Part shown: positions 8,325 to 16,153 of the stretch, piece by piece
How the letters are laid out: each line of letters begins with the position of its first letter
Position numbering within the stretch: the stretch's first letter is position 1
Assembly: GCA_000719695.1 (NCBI GenBank)
Contig: JOHN01000035.1
Location: 1-64,000, forward strand
Reading direction: 5' to 3'
DNA from: Streptomyces sp. NRRL F-6131
GTDB lineage: Bacteria > Actinomycetota > Actinomycetes > Streptomycetales > Streptomycetaceae
Length of the DNA stretch: 64,000 nucleotides
The notes under the pieces: generated by a model
The model's database searches: none
Seen by the model: only the letters and a program-made list of their open reading frames with translations
What the model was told of the DNA's origin: nothing
Translations under genes and position numbers: made by a program

Positions 8325-9548
8325 GTGAACGCCCTTGTGAAAAACCGACGTTGGGCCAATCTCGCGATGGCGGGAGCGATGGTGACCGCCGTGGTCGTCG
8401 GCACCGGAGGGGCGGCCGTGGCCGCACCCCGTGCGGTGGCCGCGACTGCCGGCACCGCTGCCCTGCCGCCGCTCGACCGCGCGGCGGTCCGGCAGGCAGT
8501 GACCGGCTTCCCGAACGGCGACATCAACGGCGCGCTGGTGCGCATCGCCGGCAGCGCCGGGCAGTTCGAGACCTCGGGGGGCATCGGCGACAGGGCGACG
8601 GGGGAGGCGCCGGACCCGCAGGGCCGGTTCCGGATCGGGTCCATCTCCAAGGTGTTCACCGCCACCGTCGTGCTGCAGCTGGTCGCGGAGCGCCGGCTCG
8701 ACCTTGAGGGCACCGTCCAGCAGTACCTGCCGGGCCTGCTGCCCGCCGACTTCCCGCCGGTGAAGGTCGGTCAGCTCCTCGACCACACCTCCGGCCTGCC
8801 GCACGGCAGCAGCGGCGCGTGGGGCGACGGCACGTCCGCCTGGTTCGTGGACCACCGCTTCGAGAGCTGGACGCCCCAGCAGGTGGTCGCCACCCTGGCC
8901 GGGCAGCAGATGGTCTTCGCCCCGGGCACCGGCCAGCAGTACAACGGCTTCAACACCTTCGTCGCCGGCCTGCTGATCGAGGAGGTCACCGGTCACTCCT
9001 ACGCGCACGAGGTCAAGCACCGGATCATCCAGCCCCTGCACCTGCGCGACACGGCCGTCCCCGACCGCCACGACCCGCGGCTGGCCCGCCCGGCGGCCCA
9101 CGCGTACCTGACGGTCCCGCGGGCGGACGGCACCAGCCACCAGGTCGACGTCACCGAGCAGAGCCCGTGGCCCTGGGCCGAGGGCGGCCTGATCTCCAGC
9201 GCCCCCGACCTGGACCGCTTCTTCACGGCCCTCTTCCAGGGCCGACTCCTGCCCGCGGCCCAGCAGGAACTCCTCTTCACCGTCCCCGACGTGCCCAACG
9301 TGAACAACCCCCAGTGCTTCCCGGGGCAGCAGCGCGCCTGCATGAGCAAGGGCCTGGTCCGCACCGAGATCAACGGGGTCACCCTCTGGGGCAAGACGGG
9401 CTCCCGCCCCGGCTGGACCAGCGGCGTCTTCGCCACCCGGGACCTCCAGCGCCGCATGGTCTACTCGTTCAACCCGACGAGCCCGCAGGGCGCCGACATG
9501 CGGTACGTCCTGCGCCTCGCCAACGCGGTGATCCCGCCCGCCGAGTAG
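8325..9548 (+). CDS. Secreted serine hydrolase (beta-lactamase / DD-peptidase family)
   Basis: A 407-residue member of the penicillin-recognising serine hydrolases (class C beta-lactamase/D-alanyl-D-alanine carboxypeptidase fold). The start GTG 8325 is supported by AGGAGC about 8 nt upstream and by the signal peptide that follows: basic NALVKNRRW, a hydrophobic stretch to about residue 30, and an AVAAP cleavage region. The catalytic SxxK motif is Ser106-Ile-Ser-Lys109 (RIGSISKVF). The second motif is Tyr206 in QQYNGFN, where the usual Y-x-N is altered. The third is KTG (GKTGSRPG) near the C-terminus. Two Cys residues (CFPGQQRAC) may pair. It probably acts outside the membrane on peptidoglycan precursors or related amides/esters; the substrate is not predictable. 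Confidence 0.9.
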   Translation: MNALVKNRRWANLAMAGAMVTAVVVGTGGAAVAAPRAVAATAGTAALPPLDRAAVRQAVTGFPNGDINGALVRIAGSAGQFETSGGIGDRATGEAPDPQGRFRIGSISKVFTATVVLQLVAERRLDLEGTVQQYLPGLLPADFPPVKVGQLLDHTSGLPHGSSGAWGDGTSAWFVDHRFESWTPQQVVATLAGQQMVFAPGTGQQYNGFNTFVAGLLIEEVTGHSYAHEVKHRIIQPLHLRDTAVPDRHDPRLARPAAHAYLTVPRADGTSHQVDVTEQSPWPWAEGGLISSAPDLDRFFTALFQGRLLPAAQQELLFTVPDVPNVNNPQCFPGQQRACMSKGLVRTEINGVTLWGKTGSRPGWTSGVFATRDLQRRMVYSFNPTSPQGADMRYVLRLANAVIPPAE

Positions 9549-9550
9549 AC

Positions 9551-9597
9551 GTGTCCGCCGGGTCGGCCGTCCCGGACACCACGGGCCGGCCGGCCCG
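9551..9597. terminator. Candidate bidirectional terminator hairpins
   Basis: Between convergent genes. GTGTCCG (9551-9557) pairs with CGGACAC (9573-9579), and the following CGGGCCGGCCGGCCCG (9582-9597) is a perfect 16-bp palindrome. No U-tract, as usual for actinobacteria. Confidence 0.5.
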
Positions 9598-9770
9598 GTC
9601 GGAGTGGGCGTCAGTCGGCCCGAGGCCCACGGCCGGCGTCAGTTCGGGACCCGGTGCGGCGAGGCGAGGTCCGGGAACAGCTCCCGCCGCGTTGCGGGTG
9701 CCGCGGATTCCCGTCCGGTGCGCGGGCAGCTCGCGCGTGGACCCGCCGGATCCTCCGCGTGGGCCTGGTG

Positions 9771-11177
9771 CTACTTCAGCATGCGGGCCGCCTCCACCTG
9801 CTGGAGGTGGATCAGGACGTCGTGCGACTGTGCGAGGCGGACCTGGGGTGCGTCCGCTATTCCCGGGTAGGTGGCACCGATGTTCTTGATCGTGTGCGGT
9901 GCGGCGAGCCAGGCGCGGGCGGGCGCCGGAGTGTTGCGGAGGTCGACGACGTAGTCGCGGTGGCGGACCTGGTCGAGGGTGTGTTCGGCGGTGCCGGGCG
10001 CGGCCGGGCCGACGGTGGAGCGCTCCGGGGCGCCGTCGTGGTTGAAGGCGTTGAAGGAGCCGTGGTCGAAGGTGAGGCCGACGCTCAGGTAGCCGGCGCC
10101 CAGCTGCTCGCGGAGGAAGTCGCCCTGGACCCTGGGGTAGTTGGTGGGGGCGTAGCTGTCGAGGGCGATGTGGCTGTTGTGGGCGGAGATCATGATCTTG
10201 CCGCCGACGTGCTGCTGCCACCAGGCGACATTGTCCGCCATGACCCGGTCGCGGTGGAGCATGGCGGCGGGGATGTTCCGGGGGTCGTCCCAGTCGAAGG
10301 CGTACAGGGTGGTCATCTGGTGGATCGCGGTGGCGTGCTGAACGGCCCACGCGTGCGCGTCGGCGTCCGCGCCGGGGTGCTGCTCGAGCAGTTCCGACGC
10401 CCGGCGGGTCCGCTCCGCGAGCTCCTTGCGCTCGGCGAGCGGCTTCGTCCAGTAGTCGTTGACGTAGGTCTCGGCGTTGGTGGCCGGCCGCAGTCCCCGG
10501 TACAACTCGGACAGCTGGGGCGTGAGTTCGGGGCGGAACGCGGCGGCGTAGGCGGTGACCGCGTCGTACAGCCCGGGGCCGGCGAAGCCGTTGTCGTCGC
10601 CGACGAAGCGGACCGGGTCCTCGGGGTGGCGGACGTTGTAGGCGCGCATCCACCGGAGCAGGTCGCGGTACTCGGCGTTGTTCCACCACCGGTAGGTGCC
10701 CTGGAACTCCTCGTCCATGATCTGCGTCAGGTCGCCCTCGCCGCGCGTGAGGTAGGCGTCGATTCGCAGTCCGCTGCTCCAGGCGGTTTCGAGGGCGAAG
10801 GTGCGGAAGCCCTTCTCCTCGACCAGGTACCGCAGCGTTCGGTGCTTGAGGGTGACGAACTCGTGCGAGCTGTGGGTGGCTTCGCCCACGCCCACCACGG
10901 TGGCGTCGCCGACCATCCGGCCGAACGGGCGCAGGTCGGCCAGGTTGCCGCGAGGTTCGGTGGTGCGCAGCGGGTGGGCCACCCGGTCGAGGGCCGCCTG
11001 GGGCGAGCGGAAGGCGGCCGCATCGGCCTTCCGGGAGCCGTCGGGCGCGATGTCGGAGGCGGAGGCCGAAGCGGGGGCCGCGGGGGGAGGGGTGGCGGCG
11101 GAGGCGGCCGGAGAGACGGCCAGGGTGGCAGCGAGCGAAACGAGCAGAGCGGCCGGCAGGCCCTTGTGCGTGATCAT
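9771..11177 (-). CDS. Secreted erythromycin esterase family protein
   Basis: A 468-residue protein with an N-terminal signal peptide (MITHKGLPAALLVSLAATLA, Ala-rich cleavage region near 27). The mature part belongs to the erythromycin esterase (Ere) fold. The motif GVGEATHSSHEF (Glu99, His102, His105) carries the His/Glu residues that activate water in EreA/EreB. Further family motifs are FALETAWS and ISAHNSHIA. ATG 11177 is chosen because the signal peptide begins there; the open frame upstream is not protein-like. Many actinobacterial members are broad esterases or of unknown substrate, so macrolide resistance should not be assumed. The export signal suggests action at the cell surface or outside. 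It is convergent with the serine hydrolase at 8325. Confidence 0.88.
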   Translation of the reverse strand: MITHKGLPAALLVSLAATLAVSPAASAATPPPAAPASASASDIAPDGSRKADAAAFRSPQAALDRVAHPLRTTEPRGNLADLRPFGRMVGDATVVGVGEATHSSHEFVTLKHRTLRYLVEEKGFRTFALETAWSSGLRIDAYLTRGEGDLTQIMDEEFQGTYRWWNNAEYRDLLRWMRAYNVRHPEDPVRFVGDDNGFAGPGLYDAVTAYAAAFRPELTPQLSELYRGLRPATNAETYVNDYWTKPLAERKELAERTRRASELLEQHPGADADAHAWAVQHATAIHQMTTLYAFDWDDPRNIPAAMLHRDRVMADNVAWWQQHVGGKIMISAHNSHIALDSYAPTNYPRVQGDFLREQLGAGYLSVGLTFDHGSFNAFNHDGAPERSTVGPAAPGTAEHTLDQVRHRDYVVDLRNTPAPARAWLAAPHTIKNIGATYPGIADAPQVRLAQSHDVLIHLQQVEAARMLK

Positions 11178-11355
11178 GGACCCAAGCCTCGCCGCGTACG
11201 GGCGCCGCGACCATCCGGTACACCCCCCGACCGACCAGGGGTTGTCCTCACCCGCCGATCGACGGGGCGCCGGGACCACACTCCCTGTCGTGCATGGGAG
11301 TCAAGCACCTGGTTCCCGCCCGAGTCCAGGCGGCACCGGCGACCGGGCGGCTCGC

Positions 11356-12015
11356 CTACGGACCCAGCAGGGGGGCCAGTTGGGAGCGCAGGGTGCCGGC
11401 GTGGGGTTGCAGGGTGCCGTCGAACGCGGCGGAGCCGATGGTGAAGGCGTCGGCTCCGGCCGAGGCGAGGGCCTGTATCCGGTCGGTGCCGGTGATGGAG
11501 CCGGCGACGACCAGGCGGCCGGTGGTGGCGGCGCGGGCGGCGCGGACCAGGTCGAGGGGGTCGGCGTCGGTGGAGCGGTACGCGAGGAGGTCGACGCCGG
11601 CGCAGCCGGCGGCCTCCGCCCGTCGGCAGTCGTCGGCGATGCGGTCGGGGGTGCCGGCGAGGCGGGTGGGGTGCCCCAGGGGTTCGCCGGGGAAGGGCAG
11701 GTAGCCGATCGACGTGCCGCGCAGGAGGGCGAGGGTCTCCTCGATCCAGGTGCCGCCCATCAGCCAGTCGACGCCGAGTTCGGTGGCCGTCCGGACGGAG
11801 GCGAGCGCCTGGTCCCGGTCGGTGCTGACGACCTCCAGGTAGGTGGTGGCGCCCATGCCCTTGAGCCGGGTGTGGAGCCTGGCGAGGGTGTCGGGGTCGA
11901 CGCCGACGTCCTTGAAGCCGATGTGGGTGATGCCGAGGTCCTCGACGGTGTCCAGGACCTCGAGGCAGTCGGTGACGGTGCGGTCGTCGCGGGTGAGCAT
12001 GAAGATGAAGTCCAC
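11356..12015 (-). CDS. HisA/tryptophan-synthase-alpha-like TIM-barrel protein of the sugar-acid operon
   Basis: A 219-residue (beta/alpha)8-barrel protein. Strand-like segments with barrel motifs are FIFMLTRDDRT (1-11), ITHIGFKDVG, TYLEVVST, VDWLMGGTWI, GVDLLAYRS, LVVAGSITG and ADAFTIGSAAF. The last two form the phosphate-binding GS/GT loops seen in HisA, ThiE and Trp-alpha-like enzymes. GTG 12015 has GAAGGA 5 nt upstream. It is the last gene of an operon with a PdxA2-like dehydrogenase and a DUF1537 kinase, 46 nt after the former. Those two would turn a 4-carbon sugar acid into dihydroxyacetone phosphate, so this barrel may process a phosphorylated intermediate (isomerase, epimerase or aldolase). 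The exact reaction is not known to me. Confidence 0.75.
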   Translation of the reverse strand: MDFIFMLTRDDRTVTDCLEVLDTVEDLGITHIGFKDVGVDPDTLARLHTRLKGMGATTYLEVVSTDRDQALASVRTATELGVDWLMGGTWIEETLALLRGTSIGYLPFPGEPLGHPTRLAGTPDRIADDCRRAEAAGCAGVDLLAYRSTDADPLDLVRAARAATTGRLVVAGSITGTDRIQALASAGADAFTIGSAAFDGTLQPHAGTLRSQLAPLLGP

Positions 12016-12061
12016 GGTGTCCTTCGGTTGTTCTGTTCCGGGGTTGATGTGCGTCGGGGGT

Positions 12062-13051
12062 TCAGGGGCGAACCGGCGCCCGTGACGACAGGCGGTCGGC
12101 GTGGGTCAGGGCGGCGAGCAGGCTGGACGGGTCGGCCGTACCGCGCCCGGCGATGTCGAAGGCGGTGCCGTGGTCCACGCTGGTGCGGACGAAGGGCAGG
12201 CCCAGGGTGATGTTGACGCCGTGTTCGATCCCGAGGTACTTGACGGGGATGAGGCCCTGGTCGTGGTACTGGGCGACCACGGCGTCGAAGGCTCCGGCGC
12301 GGGCCCGCATGAAGACGGTGTCGGCGGGCCACGGTCCGTCGGCCCGGATGCCTTCGCCCTGCGCGGTCCGGACGGCGGGGGCGATGATGTCCACGTCCTC
12401 GCGGCCGAACAACCCGTTCTCCCCGGCGTGGGGGTTGAGGCCGGCGACGGCGATGCGGGGGGCGGGCAGGCCGCCGCGCCGGAGCGTGCGGTGGGTGAGG
12501 CGGATGACGTCGAGCACGCGGTCCGTGGTGATCGCGTCGATCGCGGTGCGCAGCGACTGGTGCACGGTGACCAGGACGATCCGCAGTTCGTCGGTGGCCA
12601 TCATCATCGCGTAGTCCGTGGTGCCGGACAGGTCGGCGAGGATCTCGGTGTGGCCGGGGTAGGGGACACCGGACATGCGCAGTGCCTCCTTGTTGATCGG
12701 CGCGGTCACCAGAGCCCGTACCTCGTGGGCCATCGCGAGCTGGACGCCGCGGCGCACGTACTGGAAGGACGCCGCTCCGGCGCGGGCGTCGAGTGCACCC
12801 CGGGGCAGGTCGGCCGGTAGGCCGTCCTCGGCCAGGACGTCCACCGTGCCGGGCGCGAACTCGGCCTGGTCGACGGAGGAGATGGGGCGGATCGCGAGAC
12901 GGGTGCCGACGATCTGGTCGGCGCGGGCGAGGACGCCCGTGTCACCGATGACGACGACGGGCACGGTGCGCCGGGGATCGGCACACGCCTTGAGGGTGAT
13001 CTCGGGTCCGATTCCGCAGGGGTCGCCCATGGTGATGGCGATCGGGGTCAT
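12062..13051 (-). CDS. 4-phospho-threonate/erythronate dehydrogenase, PdxA2-like
   Basis: A 329-residue member of the PdxA family of metal- and NAD-dependent beta-hydroxyacid oxidative decarboxylases. It opens with ITMGDPCGIGPEI and carries TAPINKEAL, GVPYPGHTE, NPHAGENGLFG and QYHDQGLIPVK. The metal-ligand histidines are probably His164, His208 and His263. Next to a DUF1537 kinase, PdxA homologues are the catabolic PdxA2 type, which oxidise and decarboxylate 4-phospho-D-threonate or -erythronate to dihydroxyacetone phosphate, rather than the vitamin B6 enzyme. ATG 13051 overlaps the kinase stop codon by ATGA, so translation is coupled. It is expected to be cytoplasmic and controlled by the divergent LysR regulator. 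Confidence 0.88.
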   Translation of the reverse strand: MTPIAITMGDPCGIGPEITLKACADPRRTVPVVVIGDTGVLARADQIVGTRLAIRPISSVDQAEFAPGTVDVLAEDGLPADLPRGALDARAGAASFQYVRRGVQLAMAHEVRALVTAPINKEALRMSGVPYPGHTEILADLSGTTDYAMMMATDELRIVLVTVHQSLRTAIDAITTDRVLDVIRLTHRTLRRGGLPAPRIAVAGLNPHAGENGLFGREDVDIIAPAVRTAQGEGIRADGPWPADTVFMRARAGAFDAVVAQYHDQGLIPVKYLGIEHGVNITLGLPFVRTSVDHGTAFDIAGRGTADPSSLLAALTHADRLSSRAPVRP

Positions 13052-14241
13052 GCGTGCGCTCCCGGGTCGGGGTGGTGTCGGACGAGGTGGCACAGGCGCA
13101 GGAGCACGGCGTCGTCACCGAAGCCGCCTGCCTTGATCAGTACGGGAAGGGGAAGACGGCCGATCAGGGATCCGCGGACGACGCCGGGCTCGGGTTCGTC
13201 GAGCAGGTCGATGGCGGTGGCGCCGAGGGGCTGGAGCACGCTGGCGGCCGTTTCGCCCCCGGTGAGGACGAGTGCGTCGACCGTGTGGTCCTCGGTCAGC
13301 GCCCGGACGACCGCTGCCTGGGAGCGGGCGAGTGCACGTGCGGTCTGCGGCGTGTGGCGTTCGTCGGGTGTCCGCAGGGTGAGGACGGGGGCCGTCATGC
13401 CGCGCAGCGCCTCCACGGCCGGGGCCGGATCGACACCGACGGTGACGCCCTGGACGTCCGCTCCGGTGTGCAGCTCGGCCAACTGCCGTCGGGTCGCCGG
13501 GTTGGTGCTGCCGACCACGACCAGGGGACGCCGCGCCGGGGCGGGCGGTGGTGCGGTGCTGCCCGTGGCGCGTGCACACCTCCGGGCCAGGGCGGCCGCC
13601 AGACCCGGGGAGCCGACCCACAACACTTCGTCGAGGCGCGGCACCGCCGCCACCAGACGGTCGAGGTCGCCGTCCTCGGCGGCGGAGCAGACGATCAGGC
13701 CACCGCCCTCGATCAGTCGGGGCAGCTCGGCCGCCCGGTCCGGCCGGGTGAGAACGGCTTCCGGGAACAGTACGGCGAGGTCCGAGCACCGCACGGGGTG
13801 CGCCGGGTCGCGGGCGTACTCGCTCGCGTGGACCGGCACGCCCCGCACGTACTGGACCCCCTCCACCGTCGCCCTGCCCTCCGCGGGGAAGGCCGGAGCG
13901 ATGACGACGGCCCGCCTCCGCGATCCCGCCCACGCGGCCCGGACCTCCGCCGCGACATGACCGCGCAGGGTGGAGTCCACCGTTTTGAGGAGCAACCCGG
14001 AGCCGGCGAACAGCCGGGCCGCCTGCCGAGTGCGCGAAGCGGCGGCTTCCTCGTCCAGCACCCGGCTCCCGAGGTCGATCGCGTTCACGCCCGCGGGGTG
14101 CCGGGGCACGCTCGCCGTGGCGGCGAACAGGATCCGGGCGTCGTGACCGGCCCGACGGAACGGCCCGGCACCGTCTCCCGCGCTGGTGAGGTCGTCCGCC
14201 AGGACGGCGATGCCCTGCCGCGCCTCGTTGCCCGATGTCAT
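13048..14241 (-). CDS. Four-carbon acid sugar kinase (DUF1537 family)
   Basis: A 397-residue ATP-dependent kinase of the OtnK/DtnK type, which phosphorylates threonate or erythronate at O4. The N-terminal substrate domain has VLADDLTSAGDGA (12-24), LLKTVDSTLRGH (about 83-94) and APAFPAEGRATVEG. The C-terminal nucleotide domain has VVGSTNPATRRQ, LTGGETAASVL and VLIKAGGFGDDAV. It is the first gene of a three-gene operon and ends in an ATGA overlap with the PdxA2-like dehydrogenase. The pair gives the route sugar acid to 4-phosphate to dihydroxyacetone phosphate. The start is 110 nt from the divergent lysR start, with two dyads between. The precise sugar acid is not predictable. Confidence 0.88.
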   Translation of the reverse strand: MTSGNEARQGIAVLADDLTSAGDGAGPFRRAGHDARILFAATASVPRHPAGVNAIDLGSRVLDEEAAASRTRQAARLFAGSGLLLKTVDSTLRGHVAAEVRAAWAGSRRRAVVIAPAFPAEGRATVEGVQYVRGVPVHASEYARDPAHPVRCSDLAVLFPEAVLTRPDRAAELPRLIEGGGLIVCSAAEDGDLDRLVAAVPRLDEVLWVGSPGLAAALARRCARATGSTAPPPAPARRPLVVVGSTNPATRRQLAELHTGADVQGVTVGVDPAPAVEALRGMTAPVLTLRTPDERHTPQTARALARSQAAVVRALTEDHTVDALVLTGGETAASVLQPLGATAIDLLDEPEPGVVRGSLIGRLPLPVLIKAGGFGDDAVLLRLCHLVRHHPDPGAHA

Positions 14242-14265
14242 GCCCCGCCTCTCCCTCAGTCACCC

Positions 14266-14283
14266 TGATCTGTGAGCAGATCA
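14266..14283. promoter_or_regulatory. Dyad (putative LysR operator 1)
   Basis: TGATCTG-TGAG-CAGATCA: a perfect 7-bp inverted repeat with a 4-nt centre, 25 nt upstream of the DUF1537 kinase start. It contains a CTGTGAG string that is repeated in the second dyad. Confidence 0.6.
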
Positions 14284-14322
14284 ATGCTCCTGCTGATGAA
14301 AGCGCAGGACAAGCGATTCGTT

Positions 14323-14345
14323 CTCACAGGACCTGTGAGTAGAGT
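14323..14345 (+). promoter_or_regulatory. Dyad (putative LysR operator 2) abutting the lysR -10 box
   Basis: CTCACAGG-A-CCTGTGAG (14323-14339) is a perfect 8-bp inverted repeat around one base. TAGAGT (14340-14345) follows directly and lies 6 nt before the lysR ATG, so it is a good leaderless -10. A regulator bound to the dyad would cover the core promoter, as expected for autoregulation. Confidence 0.6.
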
Positions 14346-14351
14346 TCACGC

Positions 14352-15254
14352 ATGCGATGGTCGGCCCTGCCTCCCCTGAACACGCTGCTGCCCTTCGAAG
14401 CGACCGTCCGGTACGGGAGCATGACCGCGGCCGCGCAGGAACTGCACGTCACGCACGGCGCGGTGAGCCGACAGGTCCAGAACCTGGAGCGGGCCCTCGG
14501 AACCCCCCTGTTCGAGCGACAGGCACGCGCCCTGCGCCCGACCCCGCAGGCCCGCCAGCTGGCGGCCGTCGTCCGGGACGCGCTCGATCAGATCGACGCG
14601 GCAGCCCGGCAGATCTCGGACCGCACCCCCACCGGACCGCTCACCCTCTCCTGCGAGCCCACGCTCCTGATGCGATGGCTCATTCCCCGGCTCCCCGATC
14701 TGGCCGCGACCGTGCCGGACGTCGCCGTCCACCTGTCCGCGGGCGGCGGCCCCGTCTACTTCGAGCGGGACGACATCGACCTCGCGATCCGCCGGGACGA
14801 CTTCCCGTTCCCCGAAGGGGCGAGCAGGACCCGGTTGTTCGCGGAGCGGATCGGGCCCGTCTGCCGGCCGGATCTCGCGGCTCGCCTGACCGCGGCCGAC
14901 GGCCCGTCGCAGCCGGCCCTCCTGCACACCGACACACGACCGCAGGCGTGGGACGACTGGCGACGCATCACCGGCCTGGATGTGGCGGCCGCCTCCCAGC
15001 AGACCCTGGAGCACTTCTACCTGACCCTCCAAGCCGCCGCGGCCGGCGTCGGGGTCGCCATCGCCCCGTACGCCGTCGTCCGCGACGACCTGGAGCGGGG
15101 GCAACTCGTCGCGCCCTTCGGCTTCGTCCCCGACGGCACCAGCTACCACCTCCTCAGCCGCCGGTCACCCGAGCAGGACGAACGCGTCCGCCGGCTGGCG
15201 GCGTGGCTGCGGGCCAGGACGAGCCGGCTCGGAAACGGTCCCGGACCGGTGTGA
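14352..15254 (+). CDS. LysR-family transcriptional regulator (GcvA-like)
   Basis: A 300-residue regulator. The N-terminal winged helix-turn-helix spans about residues 8-65 (GSMTAAAQELHVTHGAVSRQ is the recognition region). The substrate-binding domain runs from about 95 to 295 and has the GcvA-like features LIPRLPDL, DLAIRRDD and GVGVAIAPYAVV. The start is the ATG just after a -10 box, with no ribosome site, consistent with leaderless translation. It is divergent from the sugar-acid operon and probably senses its substrate or an intermediate. Two dyads between the genes are the obvious binding sites. The GcvA-like label rests on overall pattern; the effector is unknown. Confidence 0.9.
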   Translation: MRWSALPPLNTLLPFEATVRYGSMTAAAQELHVTHGAVSRQVQNLERALGTPLFERQARALRPTPQARQLAAVVRDALDQIDAAARQISDRTPTGPLTLSCEPTLLMRWLIPRLPDLAATVPDVAVHLSAGGGPVYFERDDIDLAIRRDDFPFPEGASRTRLFAERIGPVCRPDLAARLTAADGPSQPALLHTDTRPQAWDDWRRITGLDVAAASQQTLEHFYLTLQAAAAGVGVAIAPYAVVRDDLERGQLVAPFGFVPDGTSYHLLSRRSPEQDERVRRLAAWLRARTSRLGNGPGPV

Positions 15255-15446
15255 CCGACGGGCCGCGCCGGACGGTCACGGCGTGCCGCAGGACAGCCGG
15301 AAGTCGTGTCGCCCGACGGCTCCCTCGCCCGGGTCCGGTTCTCCGCACTCCCAGGGGCCGCCCGACCACGGTGCTCCCTTCACCCGGACGCACGGCGAAG
15401 AGGGAGGATGGAAGACGGACAGGTACCCCGGCGGAGGGAGCCGTTC

Positions 15447-15842
15447 ATGACCGCCGTCCCCGTTCCCGGTCCGGTGCCCGACGGATCGCACCCGTCGTCG
15501 TTGCGGGTCGCCAGCCGGTCGGCCACCGTGGCCGTGGTGGTCTGCCGCGTCGAGGGCGAGGCCGACCACGAGACCCGGCACCTCCTCGACGAGGCCCTGG
15601 CCGAGGCCGTCGCCGCCGCCCCGGCGCTGCTCGTCGTCGACGTCGCGCCGCTCACCTTCTGTGACTCCGCGTGCCTGAACGCCCTCCTGCAGGCCCACCA
15701 CGACGCCGAAGCCGTCGGTGTGTGGCTGGTCCTCGTCGGGGCCGGCCCGCAATTGCAGCGCCTTCTGGAGGTCACCGGCGCGGGCGAGATCCTGACCCTC
15801 CGGAGTCAGGTCCGCGTCGCACGGCCGCCGCACCCGGCCTGA
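15447..15842 (+). CDS. STAS-domain protein (anti-sigma factor antagonist-like)
   Basis: A 131-residue protein with one STAS domain from about residue 17 to 125. ATG 15447 has GGAGGGAG about 7 nt upstream; the longer open frame before it is not protein-like. The phosphorylation-site loop reads TFCDSACLNALL (Asp73-Ser74), matching the D-S-(S/T)-G-L pattern but with Ala-Cys in place of the usual Ser-Gly. Canonical antagonists bind and sequester an anti-sigma kinase when dephosphorylated. No kinase partner is adjacent. It lies 311 nt upstream of the contractile injection locus on the same strand, so a regulatory link is possible but unproven. It may instead belong to one of the many orphan STAS proteins of streptomycetes. 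Confidence 0.85.
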   Translation: MTAVPVPGPVPDGSHPSSLRVASRSATVAVVVCRVEGEADHETRHLLDEALAEAVAAAPALLVVDVAPLTFCDSACLNALLQAHHDAEAVGVWLVLVGAGPQLQRLLEVTGAGEILTLRSQVRVARPPHPA

Positions 15843-15896
15843 GTCTCCGGGGGCGTCCTGAGTCTTCGGGGGCGTCCGGAGCCTACGGGGGCGTCC
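15840..15896. repeat. 19-bp tandem repeat, three units
   Basis: Three head-to-tail units of the form (T/G)GAG(T/C)CT(C/T/A)CGGGGGCGTCC, beginning with the STAS gene's stop codon. The rest of the 311-nt gap before the sheath gene holds a dyad at 15915 and no recognisable gene. Confidence 0.75.
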
Positions 15897-15914
15897 GGCA
15901 CATCCCGGCCGGTG

Positions 15915-15927
15915 ACCTGAGTCAGGT
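15915..15927. promoter_or_regulatory. Dyad upstream of the injection-system operon
   Basis: ACCTGA-G-TCAGGT, a perfect 6-bp inverted repeat around one base, about 227 nt before the sheath start. It is the best operator candidate for the operon; I could not find a clear -10/-35 pair. Confidence 0.4.
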
Positions 15928-16153
15928 GCGGTGCTCGGACGGGGCCCGCCGATCGGGCCAATGCCGTCACCCCGTCGAAGGAGCGGCCGCCCCGACGTGG
16001 ACGTTCCGTGACGCGGTTCGCCTACGGTGTTGCGAGGATCGCCGGGCGGCGTTGTTCGCCGTGTTCGCCTGCGCGGCCTCGTCGGCTCGCCCGGAGGCCT
16101 GCCGGCGAACGCTCCGGGGGAGTCATGTCCTGGCTGGAGAAGAGAGGGCTCCC

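Noticed and set aside
8236..9140. Minus-strand ORFs opposite the serine hydrolase
   Set aside because: Composition is that of an antisense frame, while the plus frame has a signal peptide and complete catalytic motifs.
12101..12820. Long plus-strand ORFs opposite the PdxA2-like and kinase genes
   Set aside because: Typical antisense shadows of high-GC genes: Gly/Val/Asp-rich translations without motifs, opposite strongly supported genes.
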